Source: Arthrobacter silvisoli (lineage in GTDB: Bacteria; Actinomycetota; Actinomycetes; Actinomycetales; Micrococcaceae). Taken from it: DNA of 45,194 nt. The stretch is from the NCBI RefSeq assembly GCF_003369445.1, contig NZ_QRCU01000029.1, forward strand, positions 1-45,194, given 5' to 3'. Within the stretch, counting starts at the first letter, position 1. Each line of letters opens with the position of its first letter. Of this stretch, positions 7,324 to 17,784 are shown one piece after another. The translations under genes were made by a program, and so were the position numbers. The notes beneath the pieces are model-generated. The model was not told the DNA's origin, did no database searches, and saw only the letters and a list, made by a program, of their open reading frames with translations.

Positions 7324-7929
7324 ATGACAATCGCCCACGAAGAAGCAGTGATTGACGCCGCCGCAGTCGACGCCATTTTTGCCGAAGCCCGCACCGCCAA
7401 CTCCTTTGCCGGTGAAGTCACCGAGGAGCAGGCCCGGGCCATCTACGAACTGACCAAGTTCGGCCCCACCGCCTTCAACTCCCAGCCGCTGCGCGTCACC
7501 TACGTCCGCTCCGACGAGGCCCGCGCCAAGCTCGTGGACTCCCTTATGCAGGGCAACAAGGCCAAGACCGCTTCCGCCCCGCTGGTTGCCATCCTCAGCT
7601 ACGACACCGCCTGGCACGAGCAGTGGGACAACTTCCTCCCCGGCTACAACGCCCCGAAGGCCATGTACGACGCCGACGCCGAAGTCACCGCAGCCACCGG
7701 CAACAACAACGCCCACCTCCAGGCCGGCTACTTTATCCTCGCCGTCCGCTCCCTCGGCTTCGCTGCCGGCCCGATGACCGGCGCCGACTTCGCCGCCATC
7801 GACCGCGACTTCTTCCCGGCCGGCGACCAGAAGAGCTTCCTTGTGGTCAACATCGGCCAGCCCGGCCCGGACGCCTTCGGCGCCGCCAAGCCGAAGTTCG
7901 CCTACGACGACGTCGTCAGCACCGTCTGA
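7324..7929 (+). CDS. Malonic semialdehyde reductase (RutE-like), nitroreductase family
   Basis: 201 aa FMN-dependent nitroreductase-family protein. The family signature FGPTAFNSQPLRVTYV and the ending NIGQPGPDAFGAAKPKFAYDDVVSTV match the RutE/malonic-semialdehyde reductase subgroup. RutE reduces malonic semialdehyde to 3-hydroxypropionate in pyrimidine breakdown. No other rut genes are present, although a uracil permease lies 2 kb away, so the substrate is unproven and a quinone or nitro-compound reductase role is possible. The ATG at 7324 has a GAAAGG ribosome-binding site. A strong terminator follows immediately. Confidence 0.88.
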   Translation: MTIAHEEAVIDAAAVDAIFAEARTANSFAGEVTEEQARAIYELTKFGPTAFNSQPLRVTYVRSDEARAKLVDSLMQGNKAKTASAPLVAILSYDTAWHEQWDNFLPGYNAPKAMYDADAEVTAATGNNNAHLQAGYFILAVRSLGFAAGPMTGADFAAIDRDFFPAGDQKSFLVVNIGQPGPDAFGAAKPKFAYDDVVSTV

Positions 7930-7946
7930 GGATCAGCACAGCAACG

Positions 7947-7989
7947 GCCCGGGGCCGCGCTTGCAGCGCGGCCCCGGGCTCGCTTGTTT
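7947..7989 (+). terminator. Rho-independent terminator after the nitroreductase gene
   Basis: A perfect 14-bp stem (GCCCGGGGCCGCGC, 7947-7960, pairing with 7966-7979), a TTGCA loop, and a T-rich tail TCGCTTGTTT. Confidence 0.92.
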
Positions 7990-8032
7990 AAGCCAGCCTG
8001 CTTGTCTAAAGGGCTGGTGGGAAACTGTCCCT

Positions 8033-8553
8033 ATGCGGAACCTCATCATGGTGGTCTTCGTCGAGGAAGTGGCCGAGGGGCTTGTCTTTCCCCGCGACGA
8101 CTGGCCCCTGCACATCACCCTGCTGAGGTTCGACCTCGACCCTGTCGCGGAAGGGCCGGACCCGTCCGCGGACGGGATTCCCGACGTCGTCGATCACCTC
8201 GCCGCGCTCGCCGCGGCACCCGTGGCGGGGGCGCTGGGGGCGGAACTCACCGTGGGCGGCGAAGAGAAGTTCGGGCGGCAGGGTTCCATCCCGGTCAGCT
8301 TGGTGGAGCCCCACCCGATCCTGCAGGGCCTGCATGAGGAACTGTTCGACGCCGTCGCGGAACTGGGCGGGAATGTCGCCACCCCGCACCACACCCTGGA
8401 GGGTTACCGCCCGCATATCTCGCACCACAATGGCAAGCGGCCGCACGAGGGCGACGCCGTCCTGCTGGACCGCGTCGCCCTCGTGGACATGGCTCCCGAT
8501 GGCAAGCACACCATCCGCCGGATCCTGAAGCTGTGGCGCCTGGCGGGAGGGGA

Positions 8554-8557
<4 letters not shown>
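8033..8557 (+). CDS. 2H phosphoesterase (2'-5' RNA ligase/LigT-like) superfamily protein
   Basis: 174 aa. It carries the two motifs expected of 2H phosphoesterases: HITL (from H27) and, about 100 residues later, HIS in RPHISHH, an HxS variant of HxT. The family includes RNA 2'-5' ligases and cyclic phosphodiesterases; the substrate is not predictable. The ATG at 8033 has a GGTGGGA ribosome-binding site. It lies between a terminator and the convergent pgm gene, with which it shares a 4-bp CTAG overlap of stop codons. The family assignment comes from the motifs alone. Confidence 0.75.
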
Positions 8558-10206
<1,649 letters not shown>

Positions 10207-10366
10207 TGCCCCAGCATGCCAGACCGTTTCATGCCGTTGAAGAGATATGACCGGGAATTGGCCCCTGTGACGGCTGGTGTCATCGCAAACGCCAGAGGAT
10301 TCATCGTCCGTTTACCTGCCGGCCGGCGGTAGGCTGGGCAAAACAGCACTTCACAAGGGGGAACTT

Positions 10367-10993
10367 ATGAGTGAGCAGCCAAACAAGCCGGACGAGACGC
10401 CGAAGGACGAAACGCCCAAGAACGACGCCCCGCAAGGGTACGAACCGCCGTCGTTCATCCCGCCGGGCTCGGAACCGTACAGTTCGGAACCATACGGTGC
10501 TGAACAGACGGGCGCAGGCCAGCAGGCCCCCGGACAGGAAACCGGCTACGGCCAGGACGCAACGTATGGCCAGCCCGCCAGCCCTTACGGCCAGCAGTCG
10601 CAGCCCTACGGACAGCAGCCCTACGGCCAACCTGCCAGCCCCTACGGCCAGGCGCCGGACCAAGCATCGTATGGCCAGGCGCCGTATGGCCAGCCGGCCA
10701 GCCCCTACGGCCAGCCCGCCTACTATGGTGTGCCCGCGGAACCGAAGGGGCTGAGCATCGCGGCTATGATCTGCGGCATCGTCGGCCTGGTATTCGGCGG
10801 GGTCCTCGGCCTGCCCCAGATCGCCGCCGTGATCCTGGGCCACATCGGCCTGAAGAAGGAACCCGCCGGCCGCGGCTTCGCCCTGACCGGCCTCATCACC
10901 GGGTACATCGGCATCTTCCTGGGGGTGCTGTGGCTGGTCCTTTTCATCATCGGCCTGACGATGGCCGCCCAGTACGGCAGCTACCGCTACTGA
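10367..10993 (+). CDS. DUF4190 membrane protein with PYGQ-repeat N-terminus
   Basis: 208 aa. Residues 1-125 are hydrophilic and low in complexity, with repeated PYGQ/PYGQPASPYGQ units rich in Pro, Gln, Gly and Tyr. The C-terminal ~80 residues hold two membrane segments around AAVILGHIGLKKEPAGRGFALTG, typical of DUF4190. Actinobacteria often place such disordered N-termini on small membrane proteins; function is unknown. The ATG at 10367 has a strong AAGGGGG ribosome-binding site, and a TAGGCT -10 candidate lies at 10330. Residues ~46-51 encode QTGAGQ from DNA nearly identical to the flavoprotein minisatellite. A bidirectional terminator follows. Confidence 0.88.
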   Translation: MSEQPNKPDETPKDETPKNDAPQGYEPPSFIPPGSEPYSSEPYGAEQTGAGQQAPGQETGYGQDATYGQPASPYGQQSQPYGQQPYGQPASPYGQAPDQASYGQAPYGQPASPYGQPAYYGVPAEPKGLSIAAMICGIVGLVFGGVLGLPQIAAVILGHIGLKKEPAGRGFALTGLITGYIGIFLGVLWLVLFIIGLTMAAQYGSYRY

Positions 10994-10999
10994 CAGACG

Positions 11000-11054
11000 A
11001 CGACGGCGGCAGGCGCTCCGGCGGGAATCCCGCCAAGGTGCCTGCCGCCGTCGC
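11000..11054. terminator. Bidirectional hairpin terminator between convergent genes
   Basis: A 14-bp outer stem (ACGACGGCGGCAGGC side 11000-11014, partner 11040-11053) encloses a second stem GGCGGG-AAT-CCCGCC (11020-11034). It lies between the DUF4190 gene and the peptide transporter. The outer stem matches the terminator of ppa at 28562. Confidence 0.85.
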
Positions 11055-11080
11055 TGTTAACAACAGTCGGCGCCTGACCT

Positions 11081-12550
11081 TTAGCGGACGCCCGCCATCA
11101 GCTTCTTGATCGCCGGAGTGCCTGCGGCAAGCGCCACGGCGAGGACCACGGCCACACCGCCGACACCCGCGAAGTACGGCAGTTCGTCCTTCGGGTTGTA
11201 CAGCCCGGCCAGGATGCCCGCGAGCGTGGTGCCCAGGGACACGGACAGGAAGAACAGCGCCACCATCTGGGTGTGGAACGCCTGCGGGGCGAGCTTGGTG
11301 CTCACTGACAGGCCGATGGGGGAGAGGAACAGCTCCGCCAGGGTGAAGAGGAACAGGATGCCCACCAGCGCCAACAGCGGGGTCTTGCCATCCCCGGCGA
11401 GCGGGATGAACGCCAGGAACGCCAGGCCCATCACCAGCAGGCCGGCGGCAAACTTCATCGGCGAGCTCGGCTGCTTGTGGCCCAGCTTGGTCCAGAGCGC
11501 GGCCATGACGCCGGCAAAGATGATGATGAACACCGGGTTGATCGACTGCACCCAGGCGGCCGGCATTTCCCAGCCGAACAGCGTACGGTCCAGCTTCTCC
11601 TCGGAGTACACGGCGATGAACGTGAACTGCTGCTGGAACAGGGCCCAGAACGCGGCCGAGGCGATGTAGAGCGGGATGAAGGCCAGTACGCGGCTGCGCT
11701 CCACCGTGGAAACCTTGGGGCTGCGGAAGATCAGCACGAAGTAGATCACCGAGGCGCCGATCGCGGCGTAGGCCATGGAACGGGCCAGGTTCCCGGCGTT
11801 GACGATCCCGGTGGCCAGCAGCGCGGCGATGACGGCGGCTATGGCCAGGAAGATGAGTCCGAAGCGGCCGCGCTGGGCAACGGGCAGCGGGTTCGGGACG
11901 TGGTGCGCTTCCTTCGGCAGCTTGCTGCGGTTGATCGCGTAGATGCCCAGGCCGATCGCCATACCGATCGCGGCGGCGCCGAAGCCCCAGTGGAAGCCGT
12001 TGCTTTCCTGCAGCCAGCCGGTCACCAGCGGGCCAACGAGGCCGCCGATGTTGACGCCCATGTAGAAGATCGAGAAGCCGGCGTCGCGGCGTTCGTCCTT
12101 TTCCTCGTACAGGGTGCCGACGAGGGCGGTGGCGTTCGCCTTCAAGCCGCCGGAGCCGACCGCCACCAGCACCAGGCCGGCGATCAGGCCCGGGATGCCG
12201 GGCAGCAGGGCCAAGGCGATGTGGCCCGCCATGATCAGGATGGCGGAGCCGAAGAGGACGCGTTCGGAGCCGAAGATCCGGTCAGCCAGCCAGGCGCCCA
12301 GGATCGTCGAAAGGTAGACGCCGCCGCCGTAGGCACCCACCAGGCCCGCGGCGAGGGTCTGGTCGATGGCCAGGCCGCCCTGCTCGGCGGTGAAGTACAT
12401 GTAGTAGAGGAGGATTCCCTGCATTCCGTAGAAGGAGAATCGCTCCCACATCTCCACGGAGAACAGGCTGGCCAACATCTTTGGGTGGCCAAAAAAAGAG
12501 GTGTCACCCTGGGTTTTGGCCGGGGACACCGTATCTAAAGGAGTGCTCAT
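11081..12550 (-). CDS. Peptide MFS transporter, POT/PTR family (DtpT-like)
   Basis: 489 aa, about 14 hydrophobic segments. The POT signature appears as EMWERFSFYGMQGILLYYM near residue 33 (the ExxERFxYY proton-coupling motif). It is followed by ADRIFGSERVLFGS, GSGGLKANATALVG and FSIFYMGVNIGGLVGPLV. Proteins of this family import di- and tripeptides with protons. A late FFLSVSLGTTLAGILAGLY segment is also typical. It stands alone, convergent with the DUF4190 gene. The ATG at 12550 is the natural start; the short AT-rich leader upstream probably holds the promoter. Confidence 0.95.
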   Translation of the reverse strand: MSTPLDTVSPAKTQGDTSFFGHPKMLASLFSVEMWERFSFYGMQGILLYYMYFTAEQGGLAIDQTLAAGLVGAYGGGVYLSTILGAWLADRIFGSERVLFGSAILIMAGHIALALLPGIPGLIAGLVLVAVGSGGLKANATALVGTLYEEKDERRDAGFSIFYMGVNIGGLVGPLVTGWLQESNGFHWGFGAAAIGMAIGLGIYAINRSKLPKEAHHVPNPLPVAQRGRFGLIFLAIAAVIAALLATGIVNAGNLARSMAYAAIGASVIYFVLIFRSPKVSTVERSRVLAFIPLYIASAAFWALFQQQFTFIAVYSEEKLDRTLFGWEMPAAWVQSINPVFIIIFAGVMAALWTKLGHKQPSSPMKFAAGLLVMGLAFLAFIPLAGDGKTPLLALVGILFLFTLAELFLSPIGLSVSTKLAPQAFHTQMVALFFLSVSLGTTLAGILAGLYNPKDELPYFAGVGGVAVVLAVALAAGTPAIKKLMAGVR

Positions 12551-12655
12551 TTACACCATGCTGACACTGAATGGTAGTCAATGTCACATTGTGGACGCCC
12601 GGGAGTGGCCCGAAACAGCGCTCCCGGGCCAGCCGAAGCAGCTCGAAACCGCCGT

Positions 12656-14089
12656 TCAGACCGGCAGGACCGGTGCGCCCTGGTGCTCCTCCAGCTGGGC
12701 CGCAAGCTGCAGGAGCAACAGTTCCGATCCTGCTTTTCCGATCAGCTGGATGCCGGTCGGCAGCTCGCCGGGGGCATCCGCAGGGACGTTCACCGGGATA
12801 CTGACCGCGGGCAGTCCGCATACATTCACCATGGAGGACCAGGGCGCGAATTCGCATTGCCGGCGGTAGTCGTCGTCGGGATCGCTGTCCCAGCTGCCGC
12901 CCGCGCCGCTGAACCAGCCCACCGGCCGCGCCGTCTGCGCCAACGCCGGCGTGAGGATGACGTCCCACTGCCCGTACTGGGCGATCGTGTCCTGGCTGAA
13001 GCGGCGCAGGAACGCCACGGCCTCGGCCACCTTCCGCGCGCTGCGTTGCTGCGCCCGCTTCCGGAACGTCCGGGTGAGCGGGGTCAGGAGGGCTTCGCGC
13101 TGCGGCAGGATCCTGGCGCTTCCGACGGCTACCGTCCAGGCCGCGGTGAACGCGGCCGGGTAGCGGTTGTCGTAGCGGATATCGGCTTCGTAGACGGCGT
13201 GGCCGGCGGCTTCGAGGAGGGCGATCCCGCGGGTCAGCCCGGCGTGTGCCTCGGCGCTGGTTTCGAACGGGAAGGTGCCGCTCCACGGGCTGTCAAGGCT
13301 GACGCCGATGCGAAGCCGCTCCGGCGCGCGCCGGACTCCGGCGAGGTAGCCGCCGTCGGGCTGCGCCTCGCGGGGGACCAGGGTATCCAGCATCAGCGCG
13401 GCATCCGCGGCGTTCCGGGCCAGCGGCCCGGCCACCACCAGGCGCGCCGCGTCTGCCGGGCTTTCGCCTGCAGGCACCAGCCCGCGTCCCGGTTTCAGGC
13501 CGAGGATCCCGCAGGCCGCGGCGGGAATGCGGATGGAGCCGCCGCCGTCACTGCCCGGCGCGAAGGGCAGGAGTCCGGCCGCCACCGCGGCAGCGCTGCC
13601 GCCCGAAGAGCCGCCGGAACTGCGGCTCAGGGCGTGCGGATTGCGCGACGGCGGCGCGATCCGGTTCTCGCTGTAGGCAGTCAGGCCGAACTCGGGAACC
13701 TGGGTCTTGCCCAGCGAAACGGCTCCCGCACCCTTCAGCACGGCGGCCAGGGCGCCGTCGGCGGGCGCCGGCTTGTGCTCCAGCGCGGCACTGCCGTGCG
13801 TGGTGACGACGCCGGCCACGTCCGTCAGGTCCTTGAATGCCAACGGGATTCCGTGCAGCGGGGGGAGCCCGGGAAGGCGGCCTTCCCGGCGGAGCCGCGC
13901 GTGCAAACTGTCGGCCTGGCCTGCGTCGAGCAGGGCCTGCTCCGCCGTGACCGTGACGAAGGCACCCAGCAGATGGTTGCGGGCGGCGATCCGCGACAGG
14001 AAATGCGTGGCCACCTCGCGGGCCGAAACGTCCCCGGCGGCGAGGCGGTCCCGCAGCTCGACAGCACCCAGGCAGTGCAACTCAGCCAA
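12656..14089 (-). CDS. Amidase signature family enzyme
   Basis: 477 aa. The Ser-cisSer-Lys triad is visible: K86 in LAFKDL, S161 in SSGGSSGGSAA, and S185 in GSDGGGSIR. It is therefore expected to hydrolyse an amide, but the family spans indoleacetamide, peptide and aryl-acyl substrates. The frame is open to 14239, but I chose a TTG at 14089 that overlaps the end of the peptidase E gene by 8 nt and gives a normal N-terminus (AELHCLGAVELRDRL). Translation coupling to peptidase E is likely. The pairing suggests amide or peptide salvage. Confidence 0.88.
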   Translation of the reverse strand: MAELHCLGAVELRDRLAAGDVSAREVATHFLSRIAARNHLLGAFVTVTAEQALLDAGQADSLHARLRREGRLPGLPPLHGIPLAFKDLTDVAGVVTTHGSAALEHKPAPADGALAAVLKGAGAVSLGKTQVPEFGLTAYSENRIAPPSRNPHALSRSSGGSSGGSAAAVAAGLLPFAPGSDGGGSIRIPAAACGILGLKPGRGLVPAGESPADAARLVVAGPLARNAADAALMLDTLVPREAQPDGGYLAGVRRAPERLRIGVSLDSPWSGTFPFETSAEAHAGLTRGIALLEAAGHAVYEADIRYDNRYPAAFTAAWTVAVGSARILPQREALLTPLTRTFRKRAQQRSARKVAEAVAFLRRFSQDTIAQYGQWDVILTPALAQTARPVGWFSGAGGSWDSDPDDDYRRQCEFAPWSSMVNVCGLPAVSIPVNVPADAPGELPTGIQLIGKAGSELLLLQLAAQLEEHQGAPVLPV

Positions 14090-14810
14090 GGAAGCGCGGC
14101 TCCAGACGCTCCTCGGCAACGGCACCGTCCCCGGCGGTGATCCGGTACGCCGCCCCGTCCTGGACTTCGGCCACCACCTCCACCAGCTCGGTGCCCCGGT
14201 ACACCAACCCGACGCCGTCGTCGGTACAGTGCGTTTCACCCAGCACGCCCTCGGCCACCAGGCGGTGGACCATCGGCCTGCGGGCGGGCTCGGAATCGAA
14301 ATGGACGCCGTTCGCGTAGGGAAGCAGGGCCAGTCCGTTGGTCACCGGTTGCAGCTCGGGCCCGAAGGAATCGGTGGTGCCGCCCTGGAACCAGCAGATT
14401 GACCCGGCCGAGACACCCGCCAGCACCACACCGGACTTCCACACCCTGCGGAGCACTGCGTCCAGGCCATGCGCCCGCCACACCGCCAGGAGGTTCACCA
14501 CCGAACCGCCATGTACCCACACGACGTCCTGCTCCAGCAGATACCCTTCCGGGTCCTCCTGGTTGGGCATCGTGAAGAGGTTCAGGTGGCTCAGGTCGAA
14601 ACCCGCGATCCGGGCGGCCTGGTCCATCTCCGCGGCGAACCAGCGCTGATCCCCGGACGCCGTGCCGAGGTGGGCGATCCGCGGCGCCCGCCCGGACACC
14701 CCGGATAGCCCGACGGCGTAATGCACCAGGCGGTCGAACTCCAGCCGGGTGCGCTGCCCTGACTTGTAGCCGCCGGAGGTGGCCAGGATGGTGGGTTCAC
14801 CGGCGGGCAT
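14082..14810 (-). CDS. pepE: Peptidase E, S51 family
   Basis: 242 aa. The nucleophile elbow GVSAGSICW and the preceding WVHGGSVVNLL match the S51 dipeptidase-E/cyanophycinase fold, as does the N-terminal ILATSGGY. Classical PepE cleaves Asp-Xaa dipeptides; this longer actinobacterial form may differ. The start at 14810 has a TAGGAG ribosome-binding site 7 nt upstream. It is the first gene of a two-gene unit with the amidase. Confidence 0.88.
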   Translation of the reverse strand: MPAGEPTILATSGGYKSGQRTRLEFDRLVHYAVGLSGVSGRAPRIAHLGTASGDQRWFAAEMDQAARIAGFDLSHLNLFTMPNQEDPEGYLLEQDVVWVHGGSVVNLLAVWRAHGLDAVLRRVWKSGVVLAGVSAGSICWFQGGTTDSFGPELQPVTNGLALLPYANGVHFDSEPARRPMVHRLVAEGVLGETHCTDDGVGLVYRGTELVEVVAEVQDGAAYRITAGDGAVAEERLEPRFLG

Positions 14811-14935
14811 GACAGATCTCCTAGGCGTGTTCCATTACCTTTCCCGCCCACCCTAGCGCCGGCGGACGGGCCCCGGAAGCGGGCGTGGCTCCCGCGCCGT
14901 AAGCTGGAAGGAGTCGAAGAGGAGCGTAAGGACCG

Positions 14936-15262
14936 ATGAGCGATTTCGAAACAATCCCGGCAAGCGAAGTCCCGGAGGGCGCAGTCATCCTGGACGTGCG
15001 GGAAGAGTACGAGTGGGCGGCAGGCCACGTGGCCGGCGCGCTGCACATTCCGCTCGACCAACTGCCGGTCCGCCTCGACGAGCTCGACGCCGACGAGGAC
15101 CTCTTCATCATCTGCCGCACCGGGGGCCGGTCCATGCGCGCGGCGCAATGGCTGGTGGGCCAAGGCTACTCCGCCATCAATGTCGCCGGCGGCATGGACA
15201 TGTGGTTCGAAGCCGGCCGGCCCATGGTCTCGGACAACGGCCTGAAGCCCGTGGTCCTCTGA
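14936..15262 (+). CDS. Single-domain rhodanese-like protein
   Basis: 108 aa, one rhodanese domain. The active-site loop CRTGGRS starts at C60 and is preceded by DVREEYEWAAGHVAGALHIP. Such proteins carry sulfane sulfur on the cysteine (thiosulfate or glutathione-persulfide sulfurtransferase). The substrate is unknown. The ATG at 14936 has an upstream GGAGCGTAAGGA. It lies 42 bp upstream of pheA on the same strand and is possibly co-transcribed without an obvious functional link. Confidence 0.92.
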   Translation: MSDFETIPASEVPEGAVILDVREEYEWAAGHVAGALHIPLDQLPVRLDELDADEDLFIICRTGGRSMRAAQWLVGQGYSAINVAGGMDMWFEAGRPMVSDNGLKPVVL

Positions 15263-15304
15263 CGCCCCGCCGCCGCCCAACACATAACCACTAAGGAATA
15301 TTCG

Positions 15305-16282
15305 ATGTCGGCATCCGAGCTGCGCTACACCTTCCTGGGCCCGGAGGGCACCTTCACCGAAGCTGCCCTGTTGCAGGTCCCCGGCGCGGCCGAGGCCACC
15401 AGGATGCCATGCTCCAGCGTGAACACGGCCCTGGACCGGGTGCGCCAGGGCGAGGCGGACGCCGCAATGGTGCCGATCGAGAATTCGGTGGAAGGCGGAG
15501 TCACCGCGACGCTCGATGCGATCGCCACGGGCCCCGAGCTGCGGATCGTCCGCGAAGCCTTGGTCCCCATCACCTTCGTGCTGGTGGCCCGCCCCGGTGT
15601 CAGGATCGGGGATATCCGCCGGATCTCCACCCACGGCCATGCCTGGGCCCAGTGCCGCCTGTGGATCGAGGAAAACATCCCGGGCGCGGAATATGTTCCG
15701 GGTTCCTCCACCGCCGCTGCCGCCGTCGGACTCCTCGAGGACGAAGCGCACTATGACGCCGCCATCTGCGCGCCGCTCGTGGCCGCCGAACGCCCCGGCC
15801 TGAACATCCTCGCCGAAAACATCGGCGACAACCCCGGCGCCGTGACGCGCTTCGTGCTCGTCAGCCGCCCCGGACCGCTCACGCCCCGCACCGGCGCGGA
15901 CAAGACCACCGTGGTGGTCCCGCTGCCCGAGGACCGGCCCGGTGCCCTGATGGAAATCCTCGACCAGTTCGCCTCACGGGGCGTGAACCTGAGCCGCATC
16001 GAATCCCGGCCGACGGGCCAGTACCTGGGGCACTACTTCTTCAGCATCGACGCCGACGGCCACGCCGAAGACGCCCGCGTGGCGGATGCGCTCGCCGGCC
16101 TGCACCGGATCAGCCCGGCCACCCGCTTCCTCGGCTCCTATGCCCGGGCGGACCAGGAGAAGACGGTGGTTGTTCCGCACACTTCGGACGCGGCATTTGC
16201 AGCCGCCCACGCCTGGGTGAACGGCATCCTGGCCGGCGCACCGGGTGTCGTGCCCGACGCGGAGGAGACGCCGGTCCTTTGA
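15305..16282 (+). CDS. pheA: Prephenate dehydratase
   Basis: 325 aa, monofunctional. It converts prephenate to phenylpyruvate in phenylalanine synthesis. The N-terminal catalytic domain (about 8-190) has YTFLGPEGTFTEAAL, VPIENSVEGGV and GAVTRFVLV, the last carrying the catalytic TRF. A C-terminal ACT domain (about 200-280) contains NLSRIESRPT, the ESRP phenylalanine-binding motif, so feedback inhibition is expected. No chorismate mutase domain is fused. An Ala/Val-rich tail follows the ACT domain. Confidence 0.96.
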   Translation: MSASELRYTFLGPEGTFTEAALLQVPGAAEATRMPCSSVNTALDRVRQGEADAAMVPIENSVEGGVTATLDAIATGPELRIVREALVPITFVLVARPGVRIGDIRRISTHGHAWAQCRLWIEENIPGAEYVPGSSTAAAAVGLLEDEAHYDAAICAPLVAAERPGLNILAENIGDNPGAVTRFVLVSRPGPLTPRTGADKTTVVVPLPEDRPGALMEILDQFASRGVNLSRIESRPTGQYLGHYFFSIDADGHAEDARVADALAGLHRISPATRFLGSYARADQEKTVVVPHTSDAAFAAAHAWVNGILAGAPGVVPDAEETPVL

Positions 16283-16385
16283 CGAGGAATCCGGCCGGGC
16301 GGCCCCCTACCGCCGGGTAAAAACAGTGCGTATGCTTGCCTGATCCATAACGGATGGACCATGCCCCAAACGGAGGGAGCGGGCC

Positions 16386-16595
16386 ATGACAGACAAGACC
16401 AGCGACGCCGGCGGCCAGGGAATGATCGTCAACCCGAAGCCGACAGTGGAAAACCAAGACTGGGACGGGGACGACGCCGACCGCGCCGACCGCCTGCGCT
16501 TCGAGGAAGAGCAGGCCATGATCCGCGAGCAATCGGAGGCCCGGGCGGCGGCAAAAGCGGCGGCCGAGGCGAAGGACCAGAAGGACGCCGGCTAG
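16386..16595 (+). CDS. Small highly charged hypothetical protein
   Basis: 69 aa with no recognised domain. The first half contains MIVNPKPTVENQDWDGDD. The second half is a predicted charged helix rich in Glu, Ala, Lys and Arg (RFEEEQAMIREQSEARAA). A GGAGGGAGCGG ribosome-binding region precedes the ATG at 16386, and TATGCT at 16331 could be a -10. It lies downstream of pheA, convergent with the lipid kinase. The good ribosome-binding site and its clean place between genes support it being real. Confidence 0.7.
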   Translation: MTDKTSDAGGQGMIVNPKPTVENQDWDGDDADRADRLRFEEEQAMIREQSEARAAAKAAAEAKDQKDAG

Positions 16596-16642
16596 GAGCG
16601 TTCCGACGCGAGCTTGCGAGTGCGGGGATGGGTCTCGCCGCG

Positions 16643-17692
16643 CTAGCGGACGCGCACCAGCAATGACCGCGCTTCGACCTTGACGGTAACTTCCGTCGCC
16701 ACGCCGGCGGGGTCGCCGTCAAGCTGTGTGGCCATCGGCTCGGAGCTGCGGATCACCACCTTGCCTGAACGGTAGAAATTCATCACCGGCAGGTTCCTGT
16801 TGTGCTTGAACAGCACCTTGGCGTACATCGCCAGCCAGCCGATGGCGCTGCGCGGGCTCATCACCACCACGTCCAGCATGCCGTCGTCGATCATGGCCTC
16901 GGGGATGAAGTCGATGCCGCCGGGGATCAGCCCGCAATTGGCGAACAGCACACTGCGGATCTTCCGCACTTGCTCGGGCTCGCCGTCCAGGGAGATGGTG
17001 ACCCGCTTCCGCCGGCCCGGGAGGTGCCGCACCCCGGCCTCGGTGTATGCCAGCCAGCCCACCGCCTTCTTAAGGCCCGCGTTGGTATCGCCCACCACTT
17101 CGGCGTCCAGGCCCATGCCCGCGATGACCAGGAAGACGTGTTCGGAGGATTCGCCCGTGTGGCTGTTGGTGATGCCCATCCGGGCGGTGTCGATGTAGCG
17201 CTGGTGGCCGAACAGGGCCGTGTGGACGTTGCCGCGGAGGTCGCTGACGTCCAGGTCGAGGTTGCGGGCCAGCAGGTTGCCGGTTCCCAGGGGAACCAGT
17301 CCCATCGGGGTGGCGGTTCCCGCGAGGGCCTCGGCCACCACCCGCACGGTGCCGTCGCCGCCGCCCACCAGAACGACGTCGGCCCCGTAGTCCAGCGCAG
17401 CGCGGGCCTGGGCATGGCCGGGATCCTCCGCGGTGGTTTCAAAGAAAACCGGCGCATCCCAGCCAGCCAGTTCGCAGGCATCGGCGATCTCGCGGCGGGC
17501 CTCCTGCGAATGGCCCTTCACCGGGTTGAGCACCACGGCCACTTTTTGGGCGCCGGGCATCGGCTTGTGGGATTCGCCGCGCACTGCGCTCCTGCTGTGC
17601 CGGGCCTTGAGCCGGCGCACACCCCACCAACTGGAGACCAGGAAAACCACCATGCCCCCAGCGAGAACCGCGTAAAGGATCCAGTCGCCCAT
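16643..17692 (-). CDS. Diacylglycerol kinase-family lipid kinase (YegS/DgkB type)
   Basis: 349 aa. A single N-terminal membrane segment (about 4-24) precedes a DAGK catalytic domain with AVVLNPVKGHS, the nucleotide-binding GGGDGTVRVVAEAL, and PLGTGNLLARNLDL. A late GGIDFIPEAMIDDGMLDVVV matches the second half of the fold. It probably phosphorylates diacylglycerol or a related lipid at the membrane. The start at 17692 has a TTGGAG ribosome-binding site. It is divergent from serS with an 89-bp shared promoter region. Confidence 0.92.
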   Translation of the reverse strand: MGDWILYAVLAGGMVVFLVSSWWGVRRLKARHSRSAVRGESHKPMPGAQKVAVVLNPVKGHSQEARREIADACELAGWDAPVFFETTAEDPGHAQARAALDYGADVVLVGGGDGTVRVVAEALAGTATPMGLVPLGTGNLLARNLDLDVSDLRGNVHTALFGHQRYIDTARMGITNSHTGESSEHVFLVIAGMGLDAEVVGDTNAGLKKAVGWLAYTEAGVRHLPGRRKRVTISLDGEPEQVRKIRSVLFANCGLIPGGIDFIPEAMIDDGMLDVVVMSPRSAIGWLAMYAKVLFKHNRNLPVMNFYRSGKVVIRSSEPMATQLDGDPAGVATEVTVKVEARSLLVRVR

Positions 17693-17765
17693 GATGCTCC
17701 AAGATTATCCCGGCGCGCCGCCCTTCCGGACCGAGGACGCAATGACCGCGGAGCTGGCCCGCGAT

Positions 17766-17784
17766 TAGATACCCTTGTCAGGTG
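17766..17784 (+). promoter_or_regulatory. Likely -10 region of a leaderless serS transcript
   Basis: TAGATA (17766-17771) and the overlapping TACCCT lie 7-11 nt upstream of the GTG start codon, and no ribosome-binding site is present. This is the arrangement of leaderless actinobacterial mRNAs. Inferred, not shown. Confidence 0.4.

Noticed and set aside
12581..14140. 519-aa plus-strand open frame
   Set aside because: Antisense to the amidase, whose catalytic triad is intact.
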